Assembly: GCF_004217095.1 (NCBI RefSeq) | Contig: NZ_SHKO01000001.1 | Span: 496,001-560,000 of the forward strand | Reading direction: 5' to 3' | DNA: 64,000 nt | DNA from: Advenella incenata | GTDB taxonomy: Bacteria; Pseudomonadota; Gammaproteobacteria; Burkholderiales; Burkholderiaceae_B | Shown here: in pieces, positions 8,998-19,213 of the stretch | How positions within the stretch are numbered: position 1 is the stretch's first letter | Layout of the letters: each line of letters begins with the position of its first letter | Program-made: the position numbers and the translations under genes | Notes under the pieces: model-generated | What the model saw: only the letters and a program-made list of their open reading frames with translations | The model's database searches: none | Told to the model about the DNA's origin: nothing

Positions 8998-10188
8998 ATG
9001 TCATTCAGTTCTGCCGACGCCCAGTCGCTAATGGAAATTACCACCCGTCCGCCTTTGTATTTCGTCAGCGGCGAGGGTTCCTGGCTGACGGACGACACTG
9101 GCAAGCGATATCTGGATTGCATTCAGGGCTGGGCGGTCAATTGCCTGGGGCATTGTCCGCCGCAATTGATCAAGGCACTTAACGACCAGGCCGGAAAATT
9201 GATCAACCCTTCGCCTGCGTTTTACAACGAGCCGTCTGTGGCGCTGGCCAAGCGGCTGATTGATGCGTCGTGCTTCGATCGGGTGTTTTTCACCAACAGT
9301 GGCGCCGAGGCCAACGAGGGTGTGATCAAGCTGGCGCGCAAATGGGGCCAGAAAAACAAAAAAGGCGCCTACAAGATTATTACGTTCGACCACAGTTTTC
9401 ATGGCCGCACACTGGCCACCATGTCTGCCTCGGGCAAGGCTGGTTGGGACACGAAGTTTGCGCCGCAGGTCGATGGCTTTCCCAAGGCGCAAATGAATAA
9501 TCTGGAATCGGTCAAGGCGTTGATTGATGACAATACCGTTGCCATCATGCTGGAACCGGTGCAGGGCGAAGGCGGTGTCATTCCTGCAGAGATGGCGTTC
9601 ATGAAAGCGCTGCGCGAACTGACTCGCGAGAACAATATGCTGCTGATCGTGGATGAAGTGCAGACAGGCATGGGCCGTTGCGGCGAACTGTTTGCCTATC
9701 AGGCTTATGGCATTGAGCCTGATATCATGTCCCTGGGCAAAGGTATTGGCGGCGGCATTCCCCTGGCTGCCATGCTGGCCCGCGAAGAAGTGTCCTGCTT
9801 TGAACATGGTGATCAGGGCGGAACCTACAATGGCAACCCATTGATCACTGCCGGTGGCATTGCCGTTTTCGATGTGCTGACGGCACCCGGGTTTATGCAA
9901 AGTGTTCAGGCCCGCTCCGAACAGTTGTCGCAAGGTCTGCTGGCGCTGTCGGAAAAATGGGGCATGAAAGGCGAGCGTGGCATGGGCATGTTGCGCGCGT
10001 TGATTCTGGACAAGGACGACGGACCGGCAATTGTGGACGCAGCGCGCGAGCGCGGTCCGGAAGGCATGCTGCTGAACGCGCCGCGGCCGAATCTGCTGCG
10101 CTTTATGACCGCATTGAATATGACCGAAGACGAACTCAAGCTGATGCTGGCGTGGCTGGACGAAGTCATTGCCCAGGTCAGAGCCTGA
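8998..10188 (+). CDS. argD: Acetylornithine aminotransferase-type class III transaminase
   Basis: PLP-dependent enzyme, 396 aa, matching ArgD length (~400). In arginine synthesis ArgD moves an amino group from glutamate to N-acetylglutamate semialdehyde. Visible are FFTNSGAEANEGVIKLARKW (PLP phosphate contact), FDHSFHGRTLATMSASGK, the metal/PLP aspartate in LLIVDEVQTGMGRCG, and the Schiff-base lysine in MSLGKGIGGGIPLAAMLA. AAGGAA lies eight bases before the ATG. Class III transaminases are hard to separate by eye, so succinylornithine, ornithine or 4-aminobutyrate aminotransferase remain possible. ArgD is favoured by length and by GGTYNGNPL. No other arginine gene is adjacent. Confidence 0.88.
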   Translation: MSFSSADAQSLMEITTRPPLYFVSGEGSWLTDDTGKRYLDCIQGWAVNCLGHCPPQLIKALNDQAGKLINPSPAFYNEPSVALAKRLIDASCFDRVFFTNSGAEANEGVIKLARKWGQKNKKGAYKIITFDHSFHGRTLATMSASGKAGWDTKFAPQVDGFPKAQMNNLESVKALIDDNTVAIMLEPVQGEGGVIPAEMAFMKALRELTRENNMLLIVDEVQTGMGRCGELFAYQAYGIEPDIMSLGKGIGGGIPLAAMLAREEVSCFEHGDQGGTYNGNPLITAGGIAVFDVLTAPGFMQSVQARSEQLSQGLLALSEKWGMKGERGMGMLRALILDKDDGPAIVDAARERGPEGMLLNAPRPNLLRFMTALNMTEDELKLMLAWLDEVIAQVRA

Positions 10189-10193
10189 TCGAT

Positions 10194-10250
10194 CCCTGTC
10201 TGCCGACAGGGCAATGAGCTAACCGGATGGCTGAATCCATTCGGTTTCTC
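10194..10250 (+). terminator. Two hairpins after argD, the second terminator-like
   Basis: CCCTGTC-tgcc-GACAGGG forms a 7-bp stem at 10194-10211. A second stem pairs AACCGGATGG (10221-10230) with CCATTCGGTT (10237-10246), ten pairs with one G-U, and is followed by TCTCCC. The weak U-tract suggests partial rather than full termination before the small gene at 10274. Confidence 0.5.
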
Positions 10251-10273
10251 CCAACGGATGACAAGGAGCAGAC

Positions 10274-10606
10274 ATGCAGAACGAGATGGAACTCAAAGAA
10301 CTGGTAATCGAGCTGTCGGATAATCTGAATCAATGCATGGCGCAGCAGGCGGCGCTCCAGCATGCGGTGTATGCGTTGCTGGCGAATGTGAGCGACAAAA
10401 AGGCCGTACGCAATTCGCTGAATATCTGTGCCGAAAGTTTTCTGGAGGCCCAGGAGTCTTTGGGTTTGCCGGACGATATGATTGAAACCTATCAGGACGA
10501 GATCGCCGAACTGCTCGATACGCTGTCAGATGACATTGAGCAACAGCGTGATGCTGACTGGGCCAACGAAGGCGGCAATATTCATCTGGATGACGACAAG
10601 CAGTAA
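10274..10606 (+). CDS. Small acidic hypothetical protein
   Basis: I do not recognise this 110-aa protein. An AAGGAG ribosome site lies seven bases before the ATG and a strong hairpin follows the stop, so it looks like a true gene. It is mainly helical by composition (MELKELVIELSDNLNQCMAQ), strongly acidic at the C-terminus, with no signal peptide or membrane helix. It sits between argD and the convergent carboxylase gene, and nothing in the context indicates a function. Confidence 0.75.
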   Translation: MQNEMELKELVIELSDNLNQCMAQQAALQHAVYALLANVSDKKAVRNSLNICAESFLEAQESLGLPDDMIETYQDEIAELLDTLSDDIEQQRDADWANEGGNIHLDDDKQ

Positions 10607-10620
10607 AGATGCGTCAATGA

Positions 10621-10651
10621 GAATTCCGAGACAAGGTCTCGGAATTTCTCT
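10621..10651 (+). terminator. Intrinsic terminator after the small gene at 10274
   Basis: Perfect 10-bp stem ATTCCGAGAC (10623-10632), loop AAG, GTCTCGGAAT (10636-10645), then TTCTCTCT. It lies between convergent genes and may also serve the minus-strand carboxylase operon, although that side has only GAGAATTCC-flanking A/G sequence. Confidence 0.7.
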
Positions 10652-10729
10652 CTGCGCAAATGGGCTCCGATTTTCACATTACCCTGGGTCGGTTTGCGTT
10701 CGGGTTTCAGTGAAGGCGGATGCGGTAAC

Positions 10730-12763
10730 TCAGGTGTCAGCCTCTTCAATCCTGATTAGTTCCGCTCCATCCGTTACCTGATCGCCAACGGCAAAGAACA
10801 CTTCCTCGACAATACCCGATGTGGGTGCGGTAATGGCGTGTTCCATTTTCATGGCCTCCATGACCATCAGGGCATCGCCTTTTTTTACGGTATCGCCGGC
10901 CTTGACCGACAGCGAGATAATTTTGCCTGGCATGGGGGCGGTCAGGTTGCCGCCATGGTCGGCGCTCTCGTCGGCGGCATGGCGCAGCAGGTCCGGCAGG
11001 CCGAAAATGCGGGTGCCGCCGGTGGGTCCAGTGCCAAACAACCAGGCCTGTTCTCCCTCGCGTACGACGGTGCCGCGATAATTGCGGCCATCCAGATTGA
11101 CCTGTGTATGCCAGCTGGCGCCATCGGCTTGGGCAGACCAGGACAGGGGATAGCTACGATCCTGGTGCACCAGTTGCCACTGTCCATCAACGCGCTGCAT
11201 GTGCAGCGTGTGTGCAATATCGCCATCCTGCAGTTGCAGCGTCTGTTGGTAGGAGCCCGATAGGCGCCAACCGTCGGTGCTGTCCCATGGGTCGATGCTG
11301 TGATCGCCCTGGTTGCTATTGTGGCCGGTTTGACCCTGCGCACTGATCCAGGTGGCCGCCACGCACGCAAGTGCCGGCAACGTGGCTTCGGTATGTTCGG
11401 GCAGCAATTGTTCGCGATTTTTTTCGATCAATCCCGTATCCAGGTCGGCGGTGGCAAATGCTGTGTTTTCCATGAGCCGTCCCAGAAACGCCAGATTGGT
11501 GCGAACGCCAACAACATGGGTTTGCGCCAGCGCTGTATGCATGCGCGCAATGGCCTGTTCCCGGTTTTCACCCCAGACAATCAGCTTGGCGATCATGGGG
11601 TCGTAATAGGGCGAGATGGTATCGCCCTGGCCCACGCCGCCATCAACACGAACCGTGCCGTTGCGGAAGGTGACATGATCCGGCAGGCGCAGATGGCTCA
11701 GCGTGCCGATGGAAGGCAGAAAGCCGTTGTCCGGATTCTCTGCGTAGATCCGCGCTTCAATGGCATGGCCCTGCATGGTCAGTTGCGCTTGCGTCAATGG
11801 CAGGGGCTGGCCGGCGGCGACGCGCAATTGCCATTCAACCAGGTCCAGGCCGGTGATCATCTCTGTGACCGGATGCTCCACCTGCAGGCGGGTATTCATT
11901 TCCATGAAGTAAAAGCGACCGTCGGGCTCAGCGATGAACTCGACCGTACCGGCGCCCACATAGCCCACGGCCTTGGCGGCAGCCACTGCTGCCTCGCCCA
12001 TTTGTTTGCGACGCTCGGCAGTCATGCCTGGGGCTGGCGCCTCTTCAATGACTTTCTGGTGGCGGCGCTGAACCGAGCAGTCACGCTCGAACAGGTACAC
12101 GGCGTTGCCCTGGCTGTCGGCAAATACCTGGATTTCGATATGGCGCGGCTTGGTCAGATAGCGTTCGATCAGAACCATGTCGTCGCCAAAGCTGCTGATC
12201 GCTTCACGTTTGCATGAAGCCAGTGCGGCAATAAACTCCTCTGAGCTATTGACCACGCGCATGCCCTTGCCGCCGCCGCCGGCACTGGCCTTGATCAGTA
12301 CCGGATAGCCGATGCTGTCGGCTTGCTGATGCAAAAAGGCAGGGTCCTGGTCTTTGCCATGATAACCCGGCACCAGCGGGACGCCGGCTTGTTCCATCAG
12401 AGATTTGGCGGCAGACTTGCTGCCCATGGCGGCAATGGCGGAAGCGGGTGGTCCGATAAAGGTGACACCGGCCTGCCCGCAGGCCTGGGCAAAGGCTTCG
12501 TTTTCAGACAGAAAACCGTAACCGGGGTGAATTGCCTGGGCGCCGGTTGCCCGGGCAGCGTTCAGGATCACATCGCCCAGCAGATAGCTGGCGCGAGGCT
12601 CGGCGGCGCCGATATGAACCGATTCATCGCAGGCATGCACGTGCGCTGCGTTGGCATCGGCATCGGAGTAGACCGCGACAGTGCGAATGCCCATGCGGCG
12701 GGCAGTGGCGGCCACGCGGCAGGCGATTTCGCCGCGATTGGCAATCAGGATGGTATGGAACAT
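10730..12763 (-). CDS. liuD: Methylcrotonyl-CoA carboxylase alpha subunit (biotin carboxylase + biotin carrier)
   Basis: Biotin-dependent subunit, 677 aa. It carboxylates biotin with ATP and bicarbonate, after which the beta subunit transfers CO2 to 3-methylcrotonyl-CoA in leucine breakdown. Domains in order: biotin carboxylase (residues 1-~445) starting MFHTILIANRGEIACRVAAT, with the ATP-grasp loop KASAGGGGKGMRVV and EMNTRLQVEHPVTE; a linking beta domain; and a C-terminal carrier domain with the biotinylated lysine in VMEAMKMEHAI. GGAGACAAG precedes the ATG. It starts 14 bp after the beta-subunit stop and is the last gene of the ivd-led operon. Propionyl- or geranyl-CoA carboxylases look similar; neighbouring ivd and LiuR decide for methylcrotonyl-CoA. 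Confidence 0.93.
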   Translation of the reverse strand: MFHTILIANRGEIACRVAATARRMGIRTVAVYSDADANAAHVHACDESVHIGAAEPRASYLLGDVILNAARATGAQAIHPGYGFLSENEAFAQACGQAGVTFIGPPASAIAAMGSKSAAKSLMEQAGVPLVPGYHGKDQDPAFLHQQADSIGYPVLIKASAGGGGKGMRVVNSSEEFIAALASCKREAISSFGDDMVLIERYLTKPRHIEIQVFADSQGNAVYLFERDCSVQRRHQKVIEEAPAPGMTAERRKQMGEAAVAAAKAVGYVGAGTVEFIAEPDGRFYFMEMNTRLQVEHPVTEMITGLDLVEWQLRVAAGQPLPLTQAQLTMQGHAIEARIYAENPDNGFLPSIGTLSHLRLPDHVTFRNGTVRVDGGVGQGDTISPYYDPMIAKLIVWGENREQAIARMHTALAQTHVVGVRTNLAFLGRLMENTAFATADLDTGLIEKNREQLLPEHTEATLPALACVAATWISAQGQTGHNSNQGDHSIDPWDSTDGWRLSGSYQQTLQLQDGDIAHTLHMQRVDGQWQLVHQDRSYPLSWSAQADGASWHTQVNLDGRNYRGTVVREGEQAWLFGTGPTGGTRIFGLPDLLRHAADESADHGGNLTAPMPGKIISLSVKAGDTVKKGDALMVMEAMKMEHAITAPTSGIVEEVFFAVGDQVTDGAELIRIEEADT

Positions 12764-12777
12764 GGTCTTGTCTCCGG

Positions 12778-14385
12778 TCAGATACGGAACACGCCGAAAC
12801 GGGTGTCTTCTATCGGGGCGTTCAGGGCTGCGGACAGGCTCAGCGCCAGCACCCGGCGGGTGTCGGCAGGCTGGATGATGCCGTCATCCCACAGGCGTGC
12901 AGTGGCATAGTAAGGGTGACCTTCGCGTTCGTACTGATCGCGAATCGGGGCCTTGAATAGTTCCTCTTCGTCGGCAGACCAACTGCCGCCCTTGGCCTCG
13001 ATGCCGTCGCGGCGGATGGTAGACAGCACGCTGGCCGCCTGCTCGCCGCCCATGACCGAGATGCGGGCATTGGGCCACATAAAGAGCATGCGCGGATTGA
13101 AGGCGCGGCCGCACATGCCGTAGTTGCCGGCACCGAAAGAGCCGCCAATGAGCACGGTGATCTTGGGGACTGAAGCGGTGGACACGGCGGTGACCATTTT
13201 GGCGCCGTGACGGGCAATGCCTTCGTTTTCGTATTTGCGACCCACCATAAAACCGGTAATGTTCTGCAAAAAGATAAGCGGGATCTTGCGCTGGCAGCAC
13301 AGTTCAATAAAGTGCGCGCCTTTTTGCGCAGCTTCGGAAAACAGGATGCCGTTGTTAGCAATGATGCCGACCGGCATGCCATGCAGATGGGCAAAGCCGG
13401 TAATTAGTGTGGTGCCAAAGCGCGCCTTGAACTCATCGAATTCAGAGCCGTCGACAATGCGCGCAATCACTTCGCGAACGTCGTAAGGTTTGCGGGTATC
13501 GGCCGGAATGATGCCGTTCAGTTCCGCAGGGTCGTACAGGGGGTCACGCACCGCTTGCAGTTTAAGGGGGATGTTCTTTTTGATATTTAAGCGCGCCACC
13601 GTGTCACGCGCCAGTTGCAGGGCATGCAGGTCGCTGTTGGCCAGATGATCAACAACGCCCGACAGGCGCGTGTGCACATCGCCGCCGCCCAGGTCTTCGG
13701 CAGTGACGACTTCGCCCGTTGCCGCTTTTACCAGTGGCGGGCCACCCAGAAAGATGGTGCCCTGGTTTTTGACGATGATCGATTCATCGCTCATGGCAGG
13801 CACATAGGCGCCGCCGGCGGTGCACGAGCCCATGACAACGGCTATTTGCGCGATGCCCATGGAGGACATGACCGCCTGATTGTAAAAAATGCGTCCGAAA
13901 TGATCGCGATCCGGGAACACCATATCCTGGCGCGGCAGGTTGGCGCCACCCGAATCCACCAGATAAATGCAGGGCAGGCGATTCTGCTGGGCGATTTCCT
14001 GGGCCCGCAAATGTTTCTTGACCGTCATGGGGTAGTACGTGCCGCCTTTGACCGTGGCATCATTGCATACGATAACGCACTCGATGCCATTGACCCGACC
14101 AATGCCGGTAATGACGCCGGCGCCGGGCGCGTCGCCCTCATACATCCCGTGCGCTGCCATAGGCGAGAGTTCCAGAAAAGGCGAACCGGGGTCCAGCAGG
14201 CGTTCAACACGGTCGCGAGGCAGCAATTTGCCGCGCGCCACATGTTTGGCGCGGGCGCTTTCGCTGCCACCCAGCGCGGTTTTTTCCAGATGCTGCTTCA
14301 GATCGTCAATCTGTTGCTGCATTGCCTGTGCGTTTTCCAGAAAGCCAGCAGAACGGACGTTGATTTTTGAGGTGATAACGGGCAT
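12778..14385 (-). CDS. liuB: Methylcrotonyl-CoA carboxylase beta subunit (carboxyltransferase)
   Basis: Carboxyltransferase partner of the alpha subunit, 535 aa from the ATG at 14385, the usual length for MCC beta. The start is chosen because [19 protein letters not shown] is the family N-terminus and GGAAA precedes it; the frame extends 38 unsupported codons further. Visible family blocks are [39 protein letters not shown], the crotonase-like oxyanion region [17 protein letters not shown], and [20 protein letters not shown]. It is followed 14 bp later by the alpha subunit. The two form a heterododecamer in known members. Confidence 0.94.
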   Translation of the reverse strand: MPVITSKINVRSAGFLENAQAMQQQIDDLKQHLEKTALGGSESARAKHVARGKLLPRDRVERLLDPGSPFLELSPMAAHGMYEGDAPGAGVITGIGRVNGIECVIVCNDATVKGGTYYPMTVKKHLRAQEIAQQNRLPCIYLVDSGGANLPRQDMVFPDRDHFGRIFYNQAVMSSMGIAQIAVVMGSCTAGGAYVPAMSDESIIVKNQGTIFLGGPPLVKAATGEVVTAEDLGGGDVHTRLSGVVDHLANSDLHALQLARDTVARLNIKKNIPLKLQAVRDPLYDPAELNGIIPADTRKPYDVREVIARIVDGSEFDEFKARFGTTLITGFAHLHGMPVGIIANNGILFSEAAQKGAHFIELCCQRKIPLIFLQNITGFMVGRKYENEGIARHGAKMVTAVSTASVPKITVLIGGSFGAGNYGMCGRAFNPRMLFMWPNARISVMGGEQAASVLSTIRRDGIEAKGGSWSADEEELFKAPIRDQYEREGHPYYATARLWDDGIIQPADTRRVLALSLSAALNAPIEDTRFGVFRI

Positions 14386-14503
14386 AAAACATTTCCATGC
14401 AAGTAGCCGGCAGCTGCGTGCCGACCGGCGCGAGCAACAGGGTGGATGGTTTGGTGTACGCCGCGCCGGGCAGATGGTCGCCCGACACGGATAAGCCACA
14501 AGG

Positions 14504-15685
14504 TCAGATCATTTCGACGGCCAGCGCCACCGCTTCCCCGCCGCCGATGCACAAAGAAGCCACACCGCGTTTTCCTTTGGTCTTGCGCAGCGCGCCAATC
14601 AATGTGGTCAGAATGCGTGCGCCGGATGCACCGATAGGATGGCCCAGTGCAGTGGCGCCGCCATGGATATTGACTTTGGCGTGATCCAGTTCCAGCTCTT
14701 TCATGGCGGCCATGGTGACCACGGCGAAGGCTTCGTTGATTTCGTAAAGGTCAACGTCGTCTTTGCTCCATGAAAGCTTGTCCAGCAGTTTTTTGATGGC
14801 GCTGACCGGCGCAGTGGTAAACCATTCGGGTTCATGAGAGTGCTGGGAATGGCCCACAATACGCGCGATAGGCGTTGCCCCCAGTTTTTTTGCGGTGGAT
14901 TCACGCATGATGACCAGTGCTGCCGCGCCATCGGAAATGGAGGACGAGTTTGCTGCGGTGACCGAGCCGTCTTTTTTGAAAGCAGGCTTGAGGGCGGGAA
15001 TTTTTTCGGGTTTGGCCTTGCCGGGCGACTCATCGGTGCTGACGATGGTGTCGCCGCCTCGGCCACTGACGGTCACGGGGGCAATTTCCCATTCGAAGCT
15101 GCCATCGGCAATGGCGGCATTGGCGCGCTTGAGCGACTCGATGGAAAACGCGTCCTGGTCCTGACGACTAAAGGTGTATTTATCAGCACATTTTTCAGCA
15201 AAGACGCCCATCGCGGTGCCGCGCTCGTAGGCGTCTTCCAGCCCGTCCAGCGCCATATGATCATAGACGGTAGAGTGACCATAGCGATAGCCCTGGCGGC
15301 CTTTGAGGAGCAGATACGGGGCGTTGCTCATGCTTTCCTGACCACCGGCAACCACGACCTCAGCACTGCCGGCCAGCAACAGGTCATGTGCAAGCATGGC
15401 CGCTTTCAGGCCCGAACCGCACACTTTATGAATCGTGGTGCAGGCCACGCTTTTAGGCAATCCGCCGCCCAATGCCGCCTGGCGCGCCGGCGCCTGACCC
15501 TGTCCGGCCTGCAGGACGTTGCCCATGATCACTTCCTGGACATCTTCGGCCTTGATGCCTGCTCGCTCTACTGCGGCGCGGATGGCGGTGGCGCCCAGTT
15601 CATGTGCGGCCAGCCCGGAGAGGCTGCCCATCATTGCCCCCATGGGGGTGCGGGCAGCAGAAACGATTACGATAGGATCATTCAT
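14504..15685 (-). CDS. Acetyl-CoA C-acetyltransferase (thiolase)
   Basis: Thiolase, 393 aa, that cleaves acetoacetyl-CoA to two acetyl-CoA, or the reverse. Nucleophilic Cys lies in [37 protein letters not shown] holds the catalytic His, and the second Cys is in [16 protein letters not shown]. Its ATG overlaps the aceK stop as ATGA, with AAGGAA seven bases before, indicating translational coupling. In this operon it would take the acetoacetyl-CoA made from the acetoacetate end product of leucine (inference). Hydroxymethylglutaryl-CoA lyase and methylglutaconyl-CoA hydratase are not in the window. Confidence 0.93.
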   Translation of the reverse strand: MNDPIVIVSAARTPMGAMMGSLSGLAAHELGATAIRAAVERAGIKAEDVQEVIMGNVLQAGQGQAPARQAALGGGLPKSVACTTIHKVCGSGLKAAMLAHDLLLAGSAEVVVAGGQESMSNAPYLLLKGRQGYRYGHSTVYDHMALDGLEDAYERGTAMGVFAEKCADKYTFSRQDQDAFSIESLKRANAAIADGSFEWEIAPVTVSGRGGDTIVSTDESPGKAKPEKIPALKPAFKKDGSVTAANSSSISDGAAALVIMRESTAKKLGATPIARIVGHSQHSHEPEWFTTAPVSAIKKLLDKLSWSKDDVDLYEINEAFAVVTMAAMKELELDHAKVNIHGGATALGHPIGASGARILTTLIGALRKTKGKRGVASLCIGGGEAVALAVEMI

Positions 15686-17550
15686 GTCGATTCCTTTAAT
15701 GAATTATGTTGCCGCGGCACGTCTGCACGATGCAGACAGCGCTCGGCGGGGTAGGGAAAGATATCTTCAATTTTACCGGACGCCACCCGGTTCTGCCGGT
15801 TCTGCCACCATTGGTAATCCAGCAGTTGCGCATGGTGTTTCAGGAATGCCCGCCGCACGCGCGGGTCTCCCAGCAGGAATCGTTCGAATTCCTCGGGGAA
15901 AACGTCATTGGCGTGAACGGCGTACCAGGGCTCGTCGGACATTTCGGCTTCTTCATTGGGCGCCGGCGGGATCTTGCGGAAAACCATCTCGGTGACCGGC
16001 TGTATTTCGTCATAGTCATAAAACACGACGCGACCCAGACGGGTAACACCGAAATTCTTGTACAGCATATCGCCTGCAAAAATATTGGCCGCGGCCAGCT
16101 CGGCGATGGCATCCCCGTAGCCTTTGACGGCGTCTTCCAGCGCCGCATCGCTGGCCCGGTTCAGATACAGGTTCAGCGGCGTCATGCGGCGTTCGATATA
16201 GACATGCCGAAAGACGATGGCGTTTTCGGTCTCCTCGATCAGGCTGGGCACTTCGGTGCGCAGCTCTTTGAGCAAGGCATCGGAAAACCGGTGTAGCGGC
16301 AAGGCAACTTGCGAATATTCCCAGGTATCGGCCATGCGTCCGACCCGATCGTGCAGTTTGACCATCTGGTATTTCTGGCGAACGGTCTTGTGCGCCATCC
16401 CATCCTTGCGGATCTTGTCGCGGATGAGTTTGAACACATAGGGATAGGAGCCCAGTGTAAATACGGTCATCACCATCCCTTCGATACCTGGGGCAATGTC
16501 GAAAGTATCGGTCGAATGCGTGAGGTGATGCAGGAAATCGCGGTAGAACAGGGTCTTGCCCTGTTTCTGCAACCCGATAGCCGTATACAGTTCTGCCTTG
16601 GGTTTGGCCGGCATCAGCGTGTGCAGGAACGCGACGTAAGAGGAGGGCGTTTCCATGTCTACCAGAAAATAGGCACGGGTAAAGCTGAACAGCGTGCTGA
16701 TATCGGCGCGGGTATGCAGCAGTGCATGCAACCTCACTTCGTGCGCCGGCGTGTGCAGCAGGGGAATGGCAAACGGATAGAGCTGTCCGTTGTTGATGAA
16801 GCGGCCAATGATATAGGCGCCCTTATTACGGAAAAACAGACTGCGCAGCACATGAATCTGGCAGTCGGGCGCAATGCGCGAGCCGCCGGTTTTGATGATC
16901 TCCCTGCGCAGCACGCCGACGGCGCGACGGGCAAGCAGATGCGCATCTTTGGGCAGGTCATGGTAAGGCAGGGCCAGCCCGAAATCGGCCACCATATCGA
17001 TGACCGTGGATACAATGCCATGCGTGTGCGGGTAATAAACGCGATAGGAACTGCCCTGCGCATCGATGTAATCGGTGGCAACAGCAGGACGCACAAACAA
17101 AAAGTCGTTATGAAAGTAGTCGCGATGCATGATCCGACTGCACACCGAGTTGAAGAAGGTTTCTGCACACTCGGGCTGGCTATGCTCCAGCAGCAGTTGC
17201 GTAAAAGCTTGCTTGATATCCTGCCAGTACTGGCTTTGTTCTTCAGTGAACGCGCCGCTGACCCTCGGATCCTGCATGGCCATGCGGGTCCTGTCCAGCA
17301 ACTGGGTGATCTGCCGTGTGCATTCGCGCACCCGCGTGTCGTAGTAGTCTATCCGCTCGCGGTTGACCCGTTGCATGCCATGCCAGTCGTGTGACTCAAA
17401 CAGCGCTTTGGCCCGTTGCGCGACGAAGCGAAACAGCGAATAGTGCCGGTTGAAGCCGGCCAGAATTTCCGCGGCCAGCGCAGCAGGTTCTGGCACGGGC
17501 GGCTCGACTTGTCGGACTTGCTGGTGATCTGCGGTGAGCGGCATAGTCAT
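15682..17550 (-). CDS. aceK: Isocitrate dehydrogenase kinase/phosphatase
   Basis: Bifunctional enzyme, 622 aa (E. coli 578), that phosphorylates and dephosphorylates isocitrate dehydrogenase and so sets the split between the TCA cycle and the glyoxylate shunt. Family blocks are clear: FNSVCSRIMHRDYFHNDFLF, YPHTHGIVSTVIDMVADFGL, the kinase core YKNFGVTRLGRVVFYDYDEI, and DVFPEEFERFLLGDP near the end. In E. coli it sits in aceBAK. Here it is inside the leucine catabolic operon between ivd (51 bp gap) and thiolase (4-bp overlap). That fits the demand for the glyoxylate shunt when cells live on acetyl-CoA from leucine (inference). Confidence 0.96.
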   Translation of the reverse strand: MTMPLTADHQQVRQVEPPVPEPAALAAEILAGFNRHYSLFRFVAQRAKALFESHDWHGMQRVNRERIDYYDTRVRECTRQITQLLDRTRMAMQDPRVSGAFTEEQSQYWQDIKQAFTQLLLEHSQPECAETFFNSVCSRIMHRDYFHNDFLFVRPAVATDYIDAQGSSYRVYYPHTHGIVSTVIDMVADFGLALPYHDLPKDAHLLARRAVGVLRREIIKTGGSRIAPDCQIHVLRSLFFRNKGAYIIGRFINNGQLYPFAIPLLHTPAHEVRLHALLHTRADISTLFSFTRAYFLVDMETPSSYVAFLHTLMPAKPKAELYTAIGLQKQGKTLFYRDFLHHLTHSTDTFDIAPGIEGMVMTVFTLGSYPYVFKLIRDKIRKDGMAHKTVRQKYQMVKLHDRVGRMADTWEYSQVALPLHRFSDALLKELRTEVPSLIEETENAIVFRHVYIERRMTPLNLYLNRASDAALEDAVKGYGDAIAELAAANIFAGDMLYKNFGVTRLGRVVFYDYDEIQPVTEMVFRKIPPAPNEEAEMSDEPWYAVHANDVFPEEFERFLLGDPRVRRAFLKHHAQLLDYQWWQNRQNRVASGKIEDIFPYPAERCLHRADVPRQHNSLKEST

Positions 17551-17601
17551 GTGTCTTTTGTCGTGCAGCTAGTGGCCCGGTTCGCCGACCAGGCCAAATG
17601 A

Positions 17602-18780
17602 CTAGCGTGTTTCGTTGAACAGCTCGCGCCCGATCAGCATGCGGCGGATTTCACTGGTGCCGGCGCCGATCTCGTACAGCTTGGCATCTCGCCACAGGCG
17701 TCCCGTGGGGTACTCGTTGATATAACCGTTGCCGCCCAGGATCTGGATGCCTTCACCAGCCATCCAGGTGGCTTTTTCTGCGCAATACAGGATAACGGCG
17801 GCGCAATCTTTGCGTACCTCGCGCACATGGCCTGCGCCCAGGCGATCCAGGTGCTTTCCGACGGTGTAGCAAAAGGCCCGGCTTGCCTGCAGCGTGGTGT
17901 ACAAATCGGCCATTTTTCCCTGAATCAATTGAAATTCGCCGATAGGCTGGCCGAACTGCTTTCGGTCATGTACGTAAGGAACGGTGATGTCCATGACGGC
18001 CTGCATGATGCCCAGCGGTCCGCCGGCCAGCACGGCACGCTCATAATCGAGCCCGCTCATGAGTACCTTTACGCCACCATTGAGCTGGCCCAGTATATTT
18101 TCTTCGGGAACTTCGCAGTTTTCAAAGACCAGTTCGCCGGTGTGACTGCCGCGCATGCCCAGTTTGTCCAGCTTCTGGGCGACGGAAAATCCCTTGAACC
18201 CTTTTTCGATAATAAAGGCGGTGATGCCTTTGGCGTTGGCTTGTGGGTCGGTTTTGGCGTATACCACCAGGGTATCTGCATCCGGGCCGTTGGTGATCCA
18301 CATTTTGGTGCCATTGAGCACATAACGGTCGCCTTTTTTCTCGGCACGCAGTTTCATGCTGACCACGTCGGAACCGGCGCCCGGTTCGCTCATGGCCAGT
18401 GCGCCGATATGCTCGCCACTGATGAGTTTGGGCAGATATTTTTTCTTTTGCGCTTCGGTGCCGTTGCGATGCAACTGGTTGACGCACAGATTGGAGTGCG
18501 CGCCGTAGGACAGGGCCACCGAGGCACTGGCACGCGAGAGTTCTTCCATGACGATCATATGGGCCAGATAGCCAAGGTTGGCGCCGCCATATTCTTCGCT
18601 CACTGTCATGCCAAGGACACCCAGATCGCCGAATTTTTTCCACAGGTCCATGGGGAATTGGTCGTCGCGATCCAGCTGGGCCGCACGTGGGGCGATTTCT
18701 GCCTTGGCAAAATCGGCTACGGCATCGCGCAACATATCCAGATCCTGGCCCAGATCAAAATTCAAACCGGGAAGCGTCAT
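17602..18780 (-). CDS. ivd: Isovaleryl-CoA dehydrogenase
   Basis: FAD-dependent acyl-CoA dehydrogenase, 392 aa, which turns isovaleryl-CoA into 3-methylcrotonyl-CoA. The catalytic glutamate of this subfamily sits in helix G and is visible in [20 protein letters not shown]. This feature separates IVD from other acyl-CoA dehydrogenases, whose base is near the C-terminus. Other signatures are [36 protein letters not shown] and [29 protein letters not shown] precedes the ATG. First gene of the operon, about 180 bp downstream of a LiuR-type promoter at 18959-18988. Confidence 0.96.
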   Translation of the reverse strand: MTLPGLNFDLGQDLDMLRDAVADFAKAEIAPRAAQLDRDDQFPMDLWKKFGDLGVLGMTVSEEYGGANLGYLAHMIVMEELSRASASVALSYGAHSNLCVNQLHRNGTEAQKKKYLPKLISGEHIGALAMSEPGAGSDVVSMKLRAEKKGDRYVLNGTKMWITNGPDADTLVVYAKTDPQANAKGITAFIIEKGFKGFSVAQKLDKLGMRGSHTGELVFENCEVPEENILGQLNGGVKVLMSGLDYERAVLAGGPLGIMQAVMDITVPYVHDRKQFGQPIGEFQLIQGKMADLYTTLQASRAFCYTVGKHLDRLGAGHVREVRKDCAAVILYCAEKATWMAGEGIQILGGNGYINEYPTGRLWRDAKLYEIGAGTSEIRRMLIGRELFNETR

Positions 18781-18958
18781 GAAAAGTCTCCGTCGTTGTG
18801 GTGTGTGAGTGGACCCACAGAATGAGGCCGCACTGACAGATATAAGTTTACGTGAACCGGATCACGGCTTGATGACCGAAGTGGGTAAACAAGGGTAATC
18901 GCCAGTGTGGAAATGGCCCACTGATCATGGGTACCGCAGCTGTCCGGGATAAGCGCTC

Positions 18959-18988
18959 AATATATCATTACGTTTACGTAAACGTCAA
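18959..18988 (-). promoter_or_regulatory. Promoter of the ivd operon with LiuR-type palindrome in an 18-bp spacer
   Basis: On the minus strand -35 TTGACG (18983-18988) and -10 TATATT (18959-18964) are 18 bp apart. The perfect 16-bp palindrome ACGTTTACGTAAACGT (18970-18985) overlaps the -35 and fills most of the spacer. That is the classical layout for MerR-family regulators. A half-site GTTTACGTGAAC lies at 18846-18857, between the promoter and ivd. The 433-bp gap between ivd and liuR holds nothing else I can recognise. Confidence 0.8.
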
Positions 18989-19213
18989 TAAGGGGCGGAT
19001 CAGGATAAACCCGTAAGCGGGTGCTGCGTTTCAAGGTGCTGGGACAATGCGCGCAGCGTATCCAGGCCGTCTTGACAGGTACCGGTAGAACGATGCGTTA
19101 GTAAGACTTGAGCGGGGTCCGCTCAGGCGAGGTAGCTGGATTGTGCCTGACGCAGTTGAGCCTGCGGTCCCTCATTTCCGGGGTGGCTAGCCGTGCCAGG
19201 GGCTTTTATTCAC

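Noticed and set aside
8420-9004. 194-codon minus-strand frame between smg and argD
   Set aside because: No ribosome site, shadow-like composition, and it covers the degenerate repeats. Only its last 55 codons look protein-like, and that is not enough.
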